Source: JAGBWK01 sp964462445 (lineage in GTDB: Bacteria > Bacteroidota > Bacteroidia > Bacteroidales > Muribaculaceae). From it: a DNA stretch of 52,175 nt. The notes under the pieces were generated by a model that was given only the letters and a program-made list of their open reading frames with translations, had not been told where the DNA came from and ran no database searches. The DNA lies in NCBI GenBank assembly GCA_964462445.1, contig CAYWXG010000011.1, positions 1-52,175 of the forward strand, in the 5' to 3' direction. A program made the translations under genes and the position numbers. The first letter of the stretch is position 1; each line of letters begins with the position of its first letter. Positions 44,639-52,175 of this stretch are shown here, in pieces.

Positions 44639-45607
44639 ATGGAATATATAGTAATAGCGATTTTATTGTTGGTGGTTGAGTTGGTTTATTTTAAGGTTGC
44701 TGACCGCTATAACATTATCGATAAGCCTAATGAGCGTAGTTCGCACACAAAAGTGACGTTGCGAGGAGGCGGTATAATTTTCTTAATAGGAGCATGGGTG
44801 TGGGCTGCATTTTATGGCCTGCAGTACCCCTGTTTTCTAATAGGATTGACGCTAATAGGGGGAATAAGTTTTGCCGATGATATCCGTTCCGTCCCCAATA
44901 AATTGCGACTGATAGTTCAATTTGTGTCGATGATGCTGATGTTTGTAGACTTAGGCTTGTATAGTGCTACATCGTGGTGGTTGTTGTTGCCGGCATTAAT
45001 AGTCAGTGTGGGGATTATCAATGCGTATAACTTTATGGATGGTATAAATGGGATAACGGGATGCTATTCATTAGCAGTGTTGGCTCCATTGTACTATCTA
45101 AATAGTGAAATACGATTTGTAGATGAAAATTTGATATTGGTTACGGGGTTGAGTGCTATAGTATTTTTAGTTTTCAATTTTCGCAAGAAAGCCAAATGCT
45201 TTGCCGGAGATGTGGGGTCGGTCAGTGTAGCATTGATATTGCTCTTCATATTGGGAAGGCTGATAATATATACTCAAAATCCGGTGTATTTATTATTCTT
45301 GGGCGTGTATGGTGCGGATTCAGTTTTGACAATCGTGCATCGTATAATGCTGAAGGAAAATCTCGGAGAAGCGCATCGAAAGCATGCCTATCAATTGATG
45401 TCGAATGAATTGAAAATGCAACATCGATTGGTGTCGACAATCTATATGTTGTTGCAATTGGTGATATCGTTCGGATTGATAATTATTGGCGAAGTTTGTG
45501 GACAGTGGATTTATTTTATAGCAGTAGTGGTATTGCTTGCTATAGGGTATGTCGCGTTTATGAAGAAGAATTATCATTTACATGAAGAATATTTGCAAAG
45601 GAGGTGA
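44639..45607 (+). CDS. Initiating phosphoglycosyltransferase, WecA/WbpL-like (MraY family)
   Basis: Polytopic membrane enzyme of 322 residues with about 10 helices. It moves a sugar-1-phosphate from a UDP-sugar to undecaprenyl phosphate and so starts the repeat unit. Signatures: KPNERSSHT near residue 25-33, SFADDIRSVP (Asp pair), YNFMDGINGITG, FAGDVGSVS and the late HRKHAYQ loop. The order epimerase then WbpL-like enzyme is a well-known ending of O-antigen and exopolysaccharide loci. The stop lies in AGGAGGTGA, so the ribosome binding site of the next gene is inside its last codons. Confidence 0.9.
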   Translation: MEYIVIAILLLVVELVYFKVADRYNIIDKPNERSSHTKVTLRGGGIIFLIGAWVWAAFYGLQYPCFLIGLTLIGGISFADDIRSVPNKLRLIVQFVSMMLMFVDLGLYSATSWWLLLPALIVSVGIINAYNFMDGINGITGCYSLAVLAPLYYLNSEIRFVDENLILVTGLSAIVFLVFNFRKKAKCFAGDVGSVSVALILLFILGRLIIYTQNPVYLLFLGVYGADSVLTIVHRIMLKENLGEAHRKHAYQLMSNELKMQHRLVSTIYMLLQLVISFGLIIIGEVCGQWIYFIAVVVLLAIGYVAFMKKNYHLHEEYLQRR

Positions 45608-45612
45608 GTAAA

Positions 45613-46005
45613 ATGATAATAGGATTAGAGCTTTTTGAAAAGATGTTGGTTGAAGCGTCGACAAGTGAGCGGTTGCGCACAAATTTTGATTTGCGAAATT
45701 CATCGTCGGACACCTCCCAGCGTATGCTTAATGCGTTGCTACCGGGGACTGAAGTGCCAATCCATCGACATCTTTCGACGTCGGAGACCGTGGTGTTGCT
45801 AAAAGGGCATATTGCTGAGGTTTATTATGATGATTTCGGAAACGAAACGGAGCGAATAGAGCTTGATGCCAATGGGGCAGACCGCGGAGTTCAGGTGGCT
45901 GCCGGACGATGGCACACTGTAGAGGTGTATGAACCCTCGGTTATTATAGAGTTTAAGGCAGGGTCGTATGAGCCCTTGTCGGAAGATGAAATATTAAAGA
46001 AATAG
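45613..46005 (+). CDS. WbuC-family cupin protein
   Basis: Cupin-fold metalloprotein of 130 residues, known from many O-antigen loci but with no settled reaction. Metal-site phrases are PIHRHLSTSETVVLLKGH and GRWHTVEVYEPS. The ATG at 45613 is preferred because AGGAGG (45599-45604) stands 8 bases before it, a rarely clear Shine-Dalgarno site for this group; GTG at 45604 would give 133 residues. It is the last gene of the polysaccharide locus, translationally tied to the initiating transferase. Confidence 0.87.
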   Translation: MIIGLELFEKMLVEASTSERLRTNFDLRNSSSDTSQRMLNALLPGTEVPIHRHLSTSETVVLLKGHIAEVYYDDFGNETERIELDANGADRGVQVAAGRWHTVEVYEPSVIIEFKAGSYEPLSEDEILKK

Positions 46006-46139
46006 GCTCTAAAATAGGCGATATGTTAAGAATATAGCACATTATTGCAACAATTTGATTACTAATTTTCATTATTTGTAAAAAACTTTTAAATTTACAA
46101 AAGAAATTCATTTAACATATATCGGATTTAGAAGTAATT

Positions 46140-46544
46140 ATGCAGAAATTGTTTGAGGACTATATCCCGGCAGGAGTGAAAAAAGTGGGAAACATTATCA
46201 TTTCGTTTAATAATGATGAAGTCAGCAATAAAGTTTCACAATGTTTGCAAATCAATGGATTCGGTGTATATACGTGTAAGACTTTCGCCGAGTTAATGGA
46301 AATAGAGCATGAAGATGTCAAGTGCATAGTAGTGGACATTACAAAGGGACATCGTTCGACATTTCATGCAATAGAGCTAATAAAGCAAATGCCAGTAGGG
46401 TCGAGAATCCCTTTGTTGGTCGTAGCAGATGGAGAATCGACAACCAACGTGGTTCGCGCTCTCAATTCGGGAGCAAATGATTATATCATACAACCCTATT
46501 CCGATAAGGATTTTATTGCACGTATCAAAAAGATGATTTCATAA
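46140..46544 (+). CDS. Stand-alone, degenerate receiver-domain protein
   Basis: CheY-like protein of 134 residues without an output domain. The phospho-acceptor is Asp66 (CIVVDITKG), the acidic pocket is reduced to NNDE (24-27), and the conserved Lys of the KP motif is Gln118 (YIIQPYSDKDF). Loss of Lys usually weakens or alters phosphorylation signalling. A 16-residue N-terminal extension precedes the fold. It lies 134 bases after WbuC and ends with its own terminator, so it may be separate from the polysaccharide operon or a late member of it. Confidence 0.72.
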   Translation: MQKLFEDYIPAGVKKVGNIIISFNNDEVSNKVSQCLQINGFGVYTCKTFAELMEIEHEDVKCIVVDITKGHRSTFHAIELIKQMPVGSRIPLLVVADGESTTNVVRALNSGANDYIIQPYSDKDFIARIKKMIS

Positions 46545-46580
46545 AAACCGATAATTGAAAGAATAATGATATATAACAGT

Positions 46581-46607
46581 AAAAAGGCGCCTGAGGGTGC
46601 TTTTTTT
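46581..46607 (+). terminator. Terminator after receiver gene
   Basis: A short stem GCGCC/GGTGC with A-tract and T-tract arms (AAAAAG... CTTTTTTT) lies about 40 bases past the stop. Confidence 0.65.
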
Positions 46608-46647
46608 GTATGGCATAGTTAGATAATGAAAATTCGCAGATTTTTGT

Positions 46648-46655
46648 TAAATTTG
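46648..46655 (+). promoter_or_regulatory. Possible -7 element of purN
   Basis: TAAATTTG fits the -7 consensus and would give a leader of about 26 bases before purN. No matching -33 TTG stands at the right distance, so support is partial. Confidence 0.35.
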
Positions 46656-46681
46656 TAGAGATAAAGGTAAGAAAGGGAAAA

Positions 46682-47278
46682 ATGAAGCATATAGCAGTAT
46701 TTGCATCGGGCAACGGCTCGAATGCGGAAAATATAATACGATATTTTAAGTTGCATGACTTGGGCTGGGAAGTGTCGGTAGTGGTAAGCAATCGAGCAGA
46801 TGCGTATGTATTGCAACGTGCTGAGCGACAAAATGTTCCGTCGGTCGTGATGACGAAGGATCAGTTTAATAATCAAACTGAGATGTCGTTGGTTTTGGAG
46901 CAATATTCCGTTGATGCGATAGTGCTTGCGGGATTTCTACTAATGATACCTACGTGGCTTATCTCACGATATCCTGAGCGTATAATCAATATTCACCCGT
47001 CGCTGTTGCCTAAATATGGCGGTCGTGGAATGTATGGACGTCATGTTCATGAGGCAGTAGTAGCCGCCGGCGAACGAGAGAGCGGAATAACGATACATAT
47101 TGTGAATGAGGATTGTGATGGGGGCAAAGTGTTGTTTCAGGCGAGAACGGAAGTGACAGTTGAGGATAGTGCGGAAGATGTGGAGGGAAAGATTCATGAG
47201 TTGGAGGCGAGGTATTATCCGGCAGTGGTCGCAGCGACATTGACGTGCTGCGAGGTAGGAGAATGTATAGTAAAGTGA
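46682..47278 (+). CDS. purN: Phosphoribosylglycinamide formyltransferase
   Basis: Third step of purine synthesis: transfers formyl from 10-formyl-tetrahydrofolate to GAR. Residues 1-15 hold the substrate phosphate loop FASGNGSNAENI. The catalytic set is at family positions: Asn and His in INIHPSLLPKYGG (about 103-105) and the Asp in NEDCDGGKV (about 145). At 198 residues it is of standard length. The gene is alone between the receiver terminator and the SRP RNA. Confidence 0.95.
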   Translation: MKHIAVFASGNGSNAENIIRYFKLHDLGWEVSVVVSNRADAYVLQRAERQNVPSVVMTKDQFNNQTEMSLVLEQYSVDAIVLAGFLLMIPTWLISRYPERIINIHPSLLPKYGGRGMYGRHVHEAVVAAGERESGITIHIVNEDCDGGKVLFQARTEVTVEDSAEDVEGKIHELEARYYPAVVAATLTCCEVGECIVK

Positions 47279-47343
47279 TGCGGCTGTAATACGCTGGTAT
47301 TTGCGTAGTTGCCGTTTTGGGAGGCAAAAATTTTGTTATAAAG

Positions 47344-47374
47344 TTGGTGGAATGGAAAAGAAATTGTAATTTTG
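47344..47374 (+). promoter_or_regulatory. Promoter of SRP RNA
   Basis: TTG at 47344-47346, a 20-base spacer and TAATTTTG at 47367-47374 match the Bacteroidetes consensus almost perfectly, with the RNA 5' end about 5 bases later. Confidence 0.72.
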
Positions 47375-47378
47375 CAGT

Positions 47379-47476
47379 GGGTAAGTCCTACACGGCATGC
47401 TCCCCCTGAACTCCGCCAGGTCTTGGTCGAAGCAACGGTAGGGCGGTTGTAGCGGCGCGATGTAGTAAGCTTGCCC
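47379..47476 (+). ncRNA. ffs: Bacterial small SRP RNA (4.5S RNA)
   Basis: A 98-base RNA closed by GGGTAAG (47379-47385) and CTTGCCC (47470-47476), followed by seven T bases. The central part reads CCGCCAGGTC... ...AAGCAACGG, the conserved Ffh-binding symmetric loop (CAGG against AGCA). It should pair with Ffh in cotranslational targeting. The apical loop reads UUGGUC closed by C-G rather than the GGAA tetraloop of E. coli. Length, promoter and terminator all agree with the call. Confidence 0.83.
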
Positions 47477-47520
47477 TTTTTTTATAAACACAAATTACCT
47501 CGATAGAGGGTTATATAAAC

Positions 47521-47565
47521 AATATGCCTCGGATTATTTCCGGGGCATATTAGTTGTTTTATTTT
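47521..47565. terminator. Terminator between SRP RNA and CoA-transferase
   Basis: The 12-bp stem AATATGCCTCGG / CCGGGGCATATT (one wobble pair) with a 7-base loop lies between convergent transcription units and is followed by T-rich DNA on the plus strand. Confidence 0.7.
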
Positions 47566-47602
47566 TGATTTTGAGGCTCATTAATCGGAATTGATGATGG
47601 GG

Positions 47603-48907
47603 CTATTTCCATTTTCGGTAGGCATAACCGAGCATGTTGAAAGCTTCACGGTCGAGTTCTTCGCGGAATTGGGGTGCTGCGATGGAAATGAGCATACGAG
47701 CGCGGTCAACCATATTGCGTCCGCGCAAGTTGACAGCTCCATATTCTGTAACAACCCAATTGGTTTGGAATCGAGTGGTTACAACGCCTGCTCCCGGTTT
47801 CAAAGTGGGTCGGATTTTGCTTTCTCCTTTAGATGTTGTAGAAAGCATCGCGATGAAGGATTGTCCTCCATGGCTACGCGATGTGCCGTAGACGAAGTCG
47901 TGTTGTCCTCCAACACCGGAGAAGATACGAGTACCGATAGAGTCGGCGCAAATTTGCCCGGATAAGTCGATTTCGAGACAAGAGTTTATCGCAACCATGT
48001 CTTTGTTTTGAGCGATTATGAAGGGGTCGTTAACCCAAGCAATGTCGCGGAAAACTACGTCGCTGTTGTGGTCGAGGAAGTCGTATAGCTTTCTGGTGCC
48101 TAAAGCTAAAGAAGCGACCGATTGACCGGGGCATATTTCTTTAGTAGAGTTGTCGACAATTCCCCGATTAATAAGGTCGACCATGCCGTTTGTCATGGCT
48201 TCAGTGTGGATGCCAAGGTGTTTATGAGAGTGCAGAGCGTGTAGCACTGCATTGGGAATTGCGCCAACGCCGATTTGAAGGGTTGAGCCATCCTTGATTT
48301 CTTGTGCGATATATCTTCCAATGGCAAGTTCCGCCTCTGTAGGTTCAATGTCTGGAGTCTCGGCTAAAGGGTCGTTTACTTTGACGAGGACGTCGATTTT
48401 AGAAGTGTGAATCACCGAGTCGCCATATGTGAAAGGCATCATAGGGTTGATTTGTGCTATAATTAATTTCGCACATTCAACAGCTGCAGGCGTTATATCT
48501 GCAGAGACACCGAGCGAGACGTATCCATTTTCATCGGGCAAAGAGCAGTTGATGAAAGCGACGTCAAGTTTGATAGTGCCGTCGCGGAATAAAATTGGGA
48601 CTTGACCGAAGAATCGAGGAGTCGTTGTTGCATATCCTTCATTGACCCATCCACGCACGGCATTGGAAACGAAGAAAGAGTCAATATGGAAAGCGTCTTT
48701 AAGTTCCGGCTTGCAAAGCGGAGAAACTCTACGCGCTAAAGCGAAAGCATTATATAGAGTGACATCGGTCAGTTCGTTCCCTCGTTTCGCTAAAGCGGCG
48801 ACGAGCGCTTCGGGGATTGAGCAACTGCCTTGAACAAAAACATGGTCACCACTTTTTACGAGTTTGACAGCATCATCGGCGGTCATATATTTGTTTTCTT
48901 TTGTCAT
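47603..48907 (-). CDS. Acetyl-CoA hydrolase/CoA-transferase family protein
   Basis: CoA-transferase of 434 residues related to 4-hydroxybutyrate:acetate and succinyl-CoA:acetate CoA-transferases. The likely catalytic Glu is Glu236 in HTEAMTNG, the residue that forms the CoA thioester in relatives. Other marks are VGAIPNAVL (about 218), CLEIDLSGQI and GVGGQHDFVYG. It probably exchanges CoA between acetate and a four-carbon or three-carbon acid during fermentation. The gene is alone; the 248-base region upstream is very A/T-rich and shows no confident promoter. Confidence 0.87.
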   Translation of the reverse strand: MTKENKYMTADDAVKLVKSGDHVFVQGSCSIPEALVAALAKRGNELTDVTLYNAFALARRVSPLCKPELKDAFHIDSFFVSNAVRGWVNEGYATTTPRFFGQVPILFRDGTIKLDVAFINCSLPDENGYVSLGVSADITPAAVECAKLIIAQINPMMPFTYGDSVIHTSKIDVLVKVNDPLAETPDIEPTEAELAIGRYIAQEIKDGSTLQIGVGAIPNAVLHALHSHKHLGIHTEAMTNGMVDLINRGIVDNSTKEICPGQSVASLALGTRKLYDFLDHNSDVVFRDIAWVNDPFIIAQNKDMVAINSCLEIDLSGQICADSIGTRIFSGVGGQHDFVYGTSRSHGGQSFIAMLSTTSKGESKIRPTLKPGAGVVTTRFQTNWVVTEYGAVNLRGRNMVDRARMLISIAAPQFREELDREAFNMLGYAYRKWK

Positions 48908-49155
48908 GATAGTATTTTGTGTTATCTCATTGCATAATTGAATTTATATTGAATATGCGAGAAGTTTAATTTTAAAATTCCAATTTAAGGATTAAAAAAG
49001 TAAGTAAATGTTGCAAACTATATATAATACTAAAATTGCGCAAACAATGAAGTGTTGTGCAATTTTATGTAAAGATACGTAAAATTTGAGATAAAAAAGT
49101 GTGTTTAGATATTTTTGCCAATATTTTTGCCAATAAGGATAGGGATTGTTAGAAG

Positions 49156-49896
49156 TTATTTAGAGGCGGTGTAGATAGTACATACTCCGAATGAGAGAGG
49201 ATGGAATGAAGAGTTTCGTAGGCCGGCTACTTCCATTAGGTCGGTCATGGCGTTGCCTTGTGCCACAGCGGCAATAGACTCGGGTAGGTAGCTATAGGCT
49301 CGCACGTCTTTAGATACGATACGTCCGACGAGAGGAATTATGTAGCGTGTGTAGAATTTATAGAAAGGCTTAACCCACGGAGAGCGGGGTGTTGAAAGTT
49401 CGATGACGACAATACGACCACCTTTGCGGAGTACGCGAGTCATTTCTTTGTATCCTTCGAGGAGGTGTTCGAAGTTGCGCACACCATATGCAACCGTGAT
49501 GCAGTCGAAAGAGTTGTCGGGGAATGGAAGGTTTAGGCAGTCGGCTTGAAGTAAATCTATTCTTTGATTGAGTCCCGCTTTGTTGACCTTTTTGCGCCCA
49601 ATGGCGAGCATACCTTCCGAGAGGTCTATGCCGGTGATTTGGGCATCGTGGAGACGTTGGCTAAGAGCGATAGCGACGTCGGCGGTGCCGGTGGCGACGT
49701 CCAAAATTTTAGTTGGAGAATCAACGGCAGCTTTTTTAATAGCTTTTCGCAACCAACGACGATGCAGCCCGAAGCTCATGGCGGCGTTCATGAAGTCGTA
49801 GGCCGGAGCGATGGAATCAAACATCGCTTCGACCTGTTGAGTTTTGTTTCTTTCGTCGCCGGAATAGGGGTTTATACGTTCGGCAGCATCGCCCAT
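49156..49896 (-). CDS. ubiE: Demethylmenaquinone methyltransferase
   Basis: SAM-dependent methyltransferase (UbiE/MenG) of 246 residues making menaquinone in the last step. Signatures: MFDSIAPAYDFMNAAMSFG at the start, the SAM site LDVATGTADVAIAL, FPDNSFDCITVAYGVRNF and the late YLPESIAAV. Anaerobic Bacteroidales use menaquinone, so the MenG role is preferred over ubiquinone. It is the last gene of a phoH-purC-ubiE series, 24 bases after purC. Confidence 0.95.
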   Translation of the reverse strand: MGDAAERINPYSGDERNKTQQVEAMFDSIAPAYDFMNAAMSFGLHRRWLRKAIKKAAVDSPTKILDVATGTADVAIALSQRLHDAQITGIDLSEGMLAIGRKKVNKAGLNQRIDLLQADCLNLPFPDNSFDCITVAYGVRNFEHLLEGYKEMTRVLRKGGRIVVIELSTPRSPWVKPFYKFYTRYIIPLVGRIVSKDVRAYSYLPESIAAVAQGNAMTDLMEVAGLRNSSFHPLSFGVCTIYTASK

Positions 49897-49920
49897 TAGT
49901 ATGCGAGATTAAAAGATTGC

Positions 49921-50871
49921 TTAAAGAATGTTTTTAAGGCAGTTGAGCACATTGTTTTCGATGCGTTGGTTGAGGTGCACTTCGGGAGTGCGTACGAATT
50001 GTTTGCCTGTGATGTGTTCGTATAGCTCCACGTAACGATCGGTAACAGAGTTAACGAAATCCTCAGTCATTTCGGGAACTTGTTGCCCCTCTTTGCCCAT
50101 GAAGTTGTGGTCGATGAGCCATTGACGCACGAATTCTTTAGAGAGTTGACGTTGAGGTTCGCCTTTTTCGAAACGTTCGTTGTAGCCTTCGGCATAGAAG
50201 TAGCGAGAGGAGTCGGGAGTGTGTATTTCGTCGATGAGGATAACTTTACCATCGCGTTTGCCGAATTCGTATTTAGTGTCGACGAGTATAAGTCCTTTAG
50301 CGGCGGCCATTTCAGAGCCTTTGGCGAAAAGGGCGCGAGTGTATCGTTCCATAACTTCGTAGTCCTCGGCAGAAACGATTCCTTGAGCTATAATTTCTTC
50401 GCGAGAGATATTTTCGTCGTGGCCTTCGTCGGCTTTAGTAGTAGGAGTAATAATTGGTTCGGGGAAACGTTCGTTTTCGCGCATTCCCTCGGGGAGTTTA
50501 ACGCCACATATTTCACGACAACCGGCTTGATATTCACGCCAAGCAGAGCCGGTGAGGTAGCCGCGAATAATCATTTCCACGCGGAAACCTTCGCATTTGT
50601 AGCCAACCGTAACCATTGGGTCGGGAGACGCAATTTTCCAGTTCGGAACGATGTCGGCAGTAGCGTCGAGGAAAGTTTCAGCGATTTGGTTGAGAACTTG
50701 ACCTTTATAGGGTATTCCTTTTGGAAGAATAACGTCGAAAGCCGAAATTCGGTCGGTGGCAATCATGACCATAATGTCGTCGTTGATAGTGTAGACGTCG
50801 CGCACTTTGCCATGATAAACAGCGGTTTGTCCCGGAAATTGAAAGTCGGTAGTCAAAAGAGTATTGTCCAT
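49921..50871 (-). CDS. purC: Phosphoribosylaminoimidazole-succinocarboxamide synthase (SAICAR synthase)
   Basis: Purine pathway enzyme that joins aspartate to CAIR with ATP. The ATG at 50871 (316 residues) is chosen over an in-frame TTG 9 bases upstream. Family marks are YHGKVRDVYTI, the ATP-site region IATDRISAFDVILP, VGYKCEGFRVEMIIRGYLTGSAW and LVDTKYEFGKRDGKVILIDEIHTPDSSRY. The length is that of the long bacterial form with an extended C-terminus. It lies 29 bases after phoH. Confidence 0.95.
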   Translation of the reverse strand: MDNTLLTTDFQFPGQTAVYHGKVRDVYTINDDIMVMIATDRISAFDVILPKGIPYKGQVLNQIAETFLDATADIVPNWKIASPDPMVTVGYKCEGFRVEMIIRGYLTGSAWREYQAGCREICGVKLPEGMRENERFPEPIITPTTKADEGHDENISREEIIAQGIVSAEDYEVMERYTRALFAKGSEMAAAKGLILVDTKYEFGKRDGKVILIDEIHTPDSSRYFYAEGYNERFEKGEPQRQLSKEFVRQWLIDHNFMGKEGQQVPEMTEDFVNSVTDRYVELYEHITGKQFVRTPEVHLNQRIENNVLNCLKNIL

Positions 50872-50900
50872 AAAAGTCAAATTATAAATATATTTATGAA

Positions 50901-51902
50901 TTAATTATTATCGATAGATTGAGAATTTGTGTCGGCGGAATGGTTGTCGGTTTTGAGTTCTTTGAGTGAGTTGTCGTAGCGTTCGTATGCTTCGACGATG
51001 CGTTGCACCAAGTGGTGCCGCACTATATCTTTTTTGCCGAACTCTACTTTACCGATGCCGTCGACGCCATCGAGAATGCGAAGTGCTTGCACGAGTCCTG
51101 ATTGTGTGGAACGAGGGAGGTCGATTTGAGACGTGTCGCCCGTGATTATCATTTTAGCGTTCATACCCAATCGGGTAAGGAACATTTTAATCTGGTGTGT
51201 AGTGGTGTTTTGAGCTTCGTCGAGCACGATAACAGCGTCGTTGAGAGTGCGACCACGCATGAAAGCCAAAGGTGCAATTTGAATGACTTTGGTTTCCATG
51301 TATTCTTTAAGTTTGATAGCCGGAATCATGTCCTCGAGAGCATCGTAGAGCGGTTGCAAATATGGGTCGATTTTATCCTTCATGTCGCCGGGGAGGAATC
51401 CGAGCTTTTCGCCGGCTTCAACGGCGGGACGAGAAAGAATTATTTTTCTGACCTCTTTATTTTTTAGGGCTCTGACTGCGAGTGCTATGGCGACGTAGGT
51501 TTTACCTGTACCGGCGGGGCCGAGGGCAAAAGTGAGGTCGTTTTTGATGAAAGTTTCGACGAGGCGTTGCTGATTTGGGGTGCGTCCGCTGATGGGTTTG
51601 CCATTAATACCATAGATAATGACGTCGTCCATTTTGAGTTCTTTGGGTTGTTCCCCTTTGACGATGTCGAGAATAACGTCCTCGGATAGTTTGTTGAACT
51701 TAACGCAGTAGGCTTCGAGTTCTTTGATTTTAGCTTCGAATTCTGAAGTTTCTTTGTCGTCGCCAATAACTTTTATGACCGAACCACGCGCCGCAAGTCT
51801 TAGTTTTGGGAATAGGTTTTTAATCAACTGCATGTTGCAATTGTTTACACCATAAAAGCAAACGGGGTCAACGTTGTCGATGATAATAATTCGTTCAATC
51901 AT
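50901..51902 (-). CDS. phoH: PhoH family protein (PhoH-like ATPase)
   Basis: Cytoplasmic ATPase of 333 residues linked in relatives to RNA and ribosome processes. The ATG at 51902 (MIERIIIIDN) gives the family N-terminus; a longer frame reaching 52091 is rich in Pro and Phe and is not protein-like. Features: an N-terminal KH-like region (about 20-110), Walker A GPAGTGKT (about 128-135), a FLPGDMKDKIDPYLQPLYD segment, and Walker B VIVLDEAQNT (about 222-231). Several TAnnTTTG-like -7 elements (51930-51951, 51974-51981) lie upstream. It leads the phoH-purC-ubiE series. Confidence 0.93.
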   Translation of the reverse strand: MIERIIIIDNVDPVCFYGVNNCNMQLIKNLFPKLRLAARGSVIKVIGDDKETSEFEAKIKELEAYCVKFNKLSEDVILDIVKGEQPKELKMDDVIIYGINGKPISGRTPNQQRLVETFIKNDLTFALGPAGTGKTYVAIALAVRALKNKEVRKIILSRPAVEAGEKLGFLPGDMKDKIDPYLQPLYDALEDMIPAIKLKEYMETKVIQIAPLAFMRGRTLNDAVIVLDEAQNTTTHQIKMFLTRLGMNAKMIITGDTSQIDLPRSTQSGLVQALRILDGVDGIGKVEFGKKDIVRHHLVQRIVEAYERYDNSLKELKTDNHSADTNSQSIDNN

Positions 51903-52039
51903 AAAATTAAAGTCGGGAAGAGGAGGAGTCAAAAATAATGGTACAAATTTAAGAAAAAAGGGGAAAAAGAAAGCAAATATATTATTAAAAAAGTGATAAA
52001 GAGGAAATAAATAGTGAGAGATGGTGTTTTGAGGGGGGT

Positions 52040-52065
52040 GTGAGGGCGGGGGCTCACTCCATGGG
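52040..52065. repeat. G-rich interspersed repeat, copy 2
   Basis: GTGAGGGCG followed after a few G bases by GGGGCTCACTCCATGGG repeats the order seen at 41-70, with a shorter middle. It lies between phoH and the tRNA-Asn terminator, in untranslated DNA. Confidence 0.5.
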
Positions 52066-52092
52066 GCTGTGGGGATATTCGGGTATGACAAA

Positions 52093-52124
52093 AAAAGAGA
52101 TGCCGAAAATTCGACATCTCTTTT
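52093..52124 (-). terminator. Terminator of tRNA-Asn
   Basis: A stem AAAAGAGATG / CATCTCTTTT with an inner CGAA/TTCG pair stands directly 3' of the tRNA on the minus strand and ends in a T run. Confidence 0.8.
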
Positions 52125-52125
52125 G

Positions 52126-52175
52126 CGCTTCAGGATGGGCTTGAACCAACGACCCCCTGATTAACAGTCAGGTGC
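52126..52175 (-). tRNA. tRNA-Asn (anticodon GTT), 3' part, cut by window end
   Basis: The minus strand gives an anticodon arm CCTGA-CTGTTAA-TCAGG with anticodon GTT, a T loop TTCAAGC and the 3' acceptor strand CTGAAGC with discriminator G. The D arm and 5' acceptor strand lie beyond the window. The T stem shows one mismatched pair. Confidence 0.85.

Noticed and set aside
50080..50904. Long open frame of 274 codons opposite purC
   Set aside because: It is the shadow of purC on the other strand; composition is repetitive (Phe/Val-rich) and purC is unmistakable.
51903..52091. N-terminal extension of phoH
   Set aside because: The added 63 residues are Pro/Phe-rich, include the intergenic repeat and are out of keeping with the family; ATG at 51902 fits.
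1..52175. CRISPR arrays, prophage, integrases or IS transposases
   Set aside because: No regularly spaced repeats and no transposase, recombinase or phage structural genes were found on either strand.

Overview
The window is ordinary chromosomal and accessory DNA of a member of the Bacteroidetes, most likely order Bacteroidales. Evidence: promoters of the form TTG-N18-21-TAnnTTTG, a secreted protein with a type IX secretion C-terminal domain, an UpxY-type antiterminator heading a polysaccharide locus, a bile-salt-hydrolase-family enzyme, DUF5107-TPR and SusE/F-like domains, and the phoH-purC-menG gene order. A gut Muribaculaceae-like organism is plausible, but the family assignment is a guess. 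All calls come from reading the sequence; no database search was possible.

Layout. (1) 0.2-4.5 kb: three-gene tripartite efflux operon (TolC-like, EmrA/HlyD-like, MFS). (2) 4.6-11.1 kb: tRNA-Ser(CGA), a secreted choloylglycine-hydrolase-family enzyme, a 1300-residue type IX-secreted SGNH hydrolase with a duplicated domain pair, a small zinc-ribbon membrane protein and an FKBP isomerase. (3) 11.1-16.25 kb: a type III restriction-modification cassette (mod-res) bounded by an exact 14-bp direct repeat that covers the stop codons of its two convergent neighbours, as expected for an inserted island. (4) 16.2-20.7 kb, minus strand: a SanA/YdcF-type gene broken in an A7 run, hypothetical proteins, two tiny membrane proteins, a secreted TPR-retropepsin protein and a small lipoprotein. 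(5) 21-25.8 kb: sugar-porter MFS plus a DUF5107-TPR protein, separated by a terminator. (6) 26-46 kb: a polysaccharide locus on one strand with a strong promoter, a structured leader, upxY, acyltransferases, a Wzx-like flippase, a Wzy-like polymerase, nine glycosyltransferases, a cytidylyltransferase-GHMP fusion, an NAD-sugar epimerase, a WecA/WbpL-type initiating transferase and WbuC. (7) 46.1-52.2 kb: a degenerate receiver protein, purN, SRP RNA, a CoA-transferase, menG, purC, phoH and a partial tRNA-Asn.

How it works together. The polysaccharide locus looks self-contained for making and flipping a repeat unit: the epimerase and WbpL-like enzyme start the lipid-linked glycan, the glycosyltransferases extend it, O-acetyltransferases decorate it, the flippase and polymerase move and join it. 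Chain-length and outer-membrane export genes are not in the window. Two decayed pieces of one GT2 gene flank a three-gene block (39.18-41.55 kb), so the locus has been rebuilt by cassette exchange. Homopolymers in the acyltransferase (C8), a glycosyltransferase (A9) and the SanA-like gene (A7) are possible switching points.

No wholly new multi-gene system is proven here. The best leads are the R-M island boundaries and its structured leader, the A7 frameshift, the glycosyltransferase remnants, a QW-motif helical protein in the polysaccharide locus, and the cytidylyltransferase-GHMP fusion with a degenerate kinase loop.
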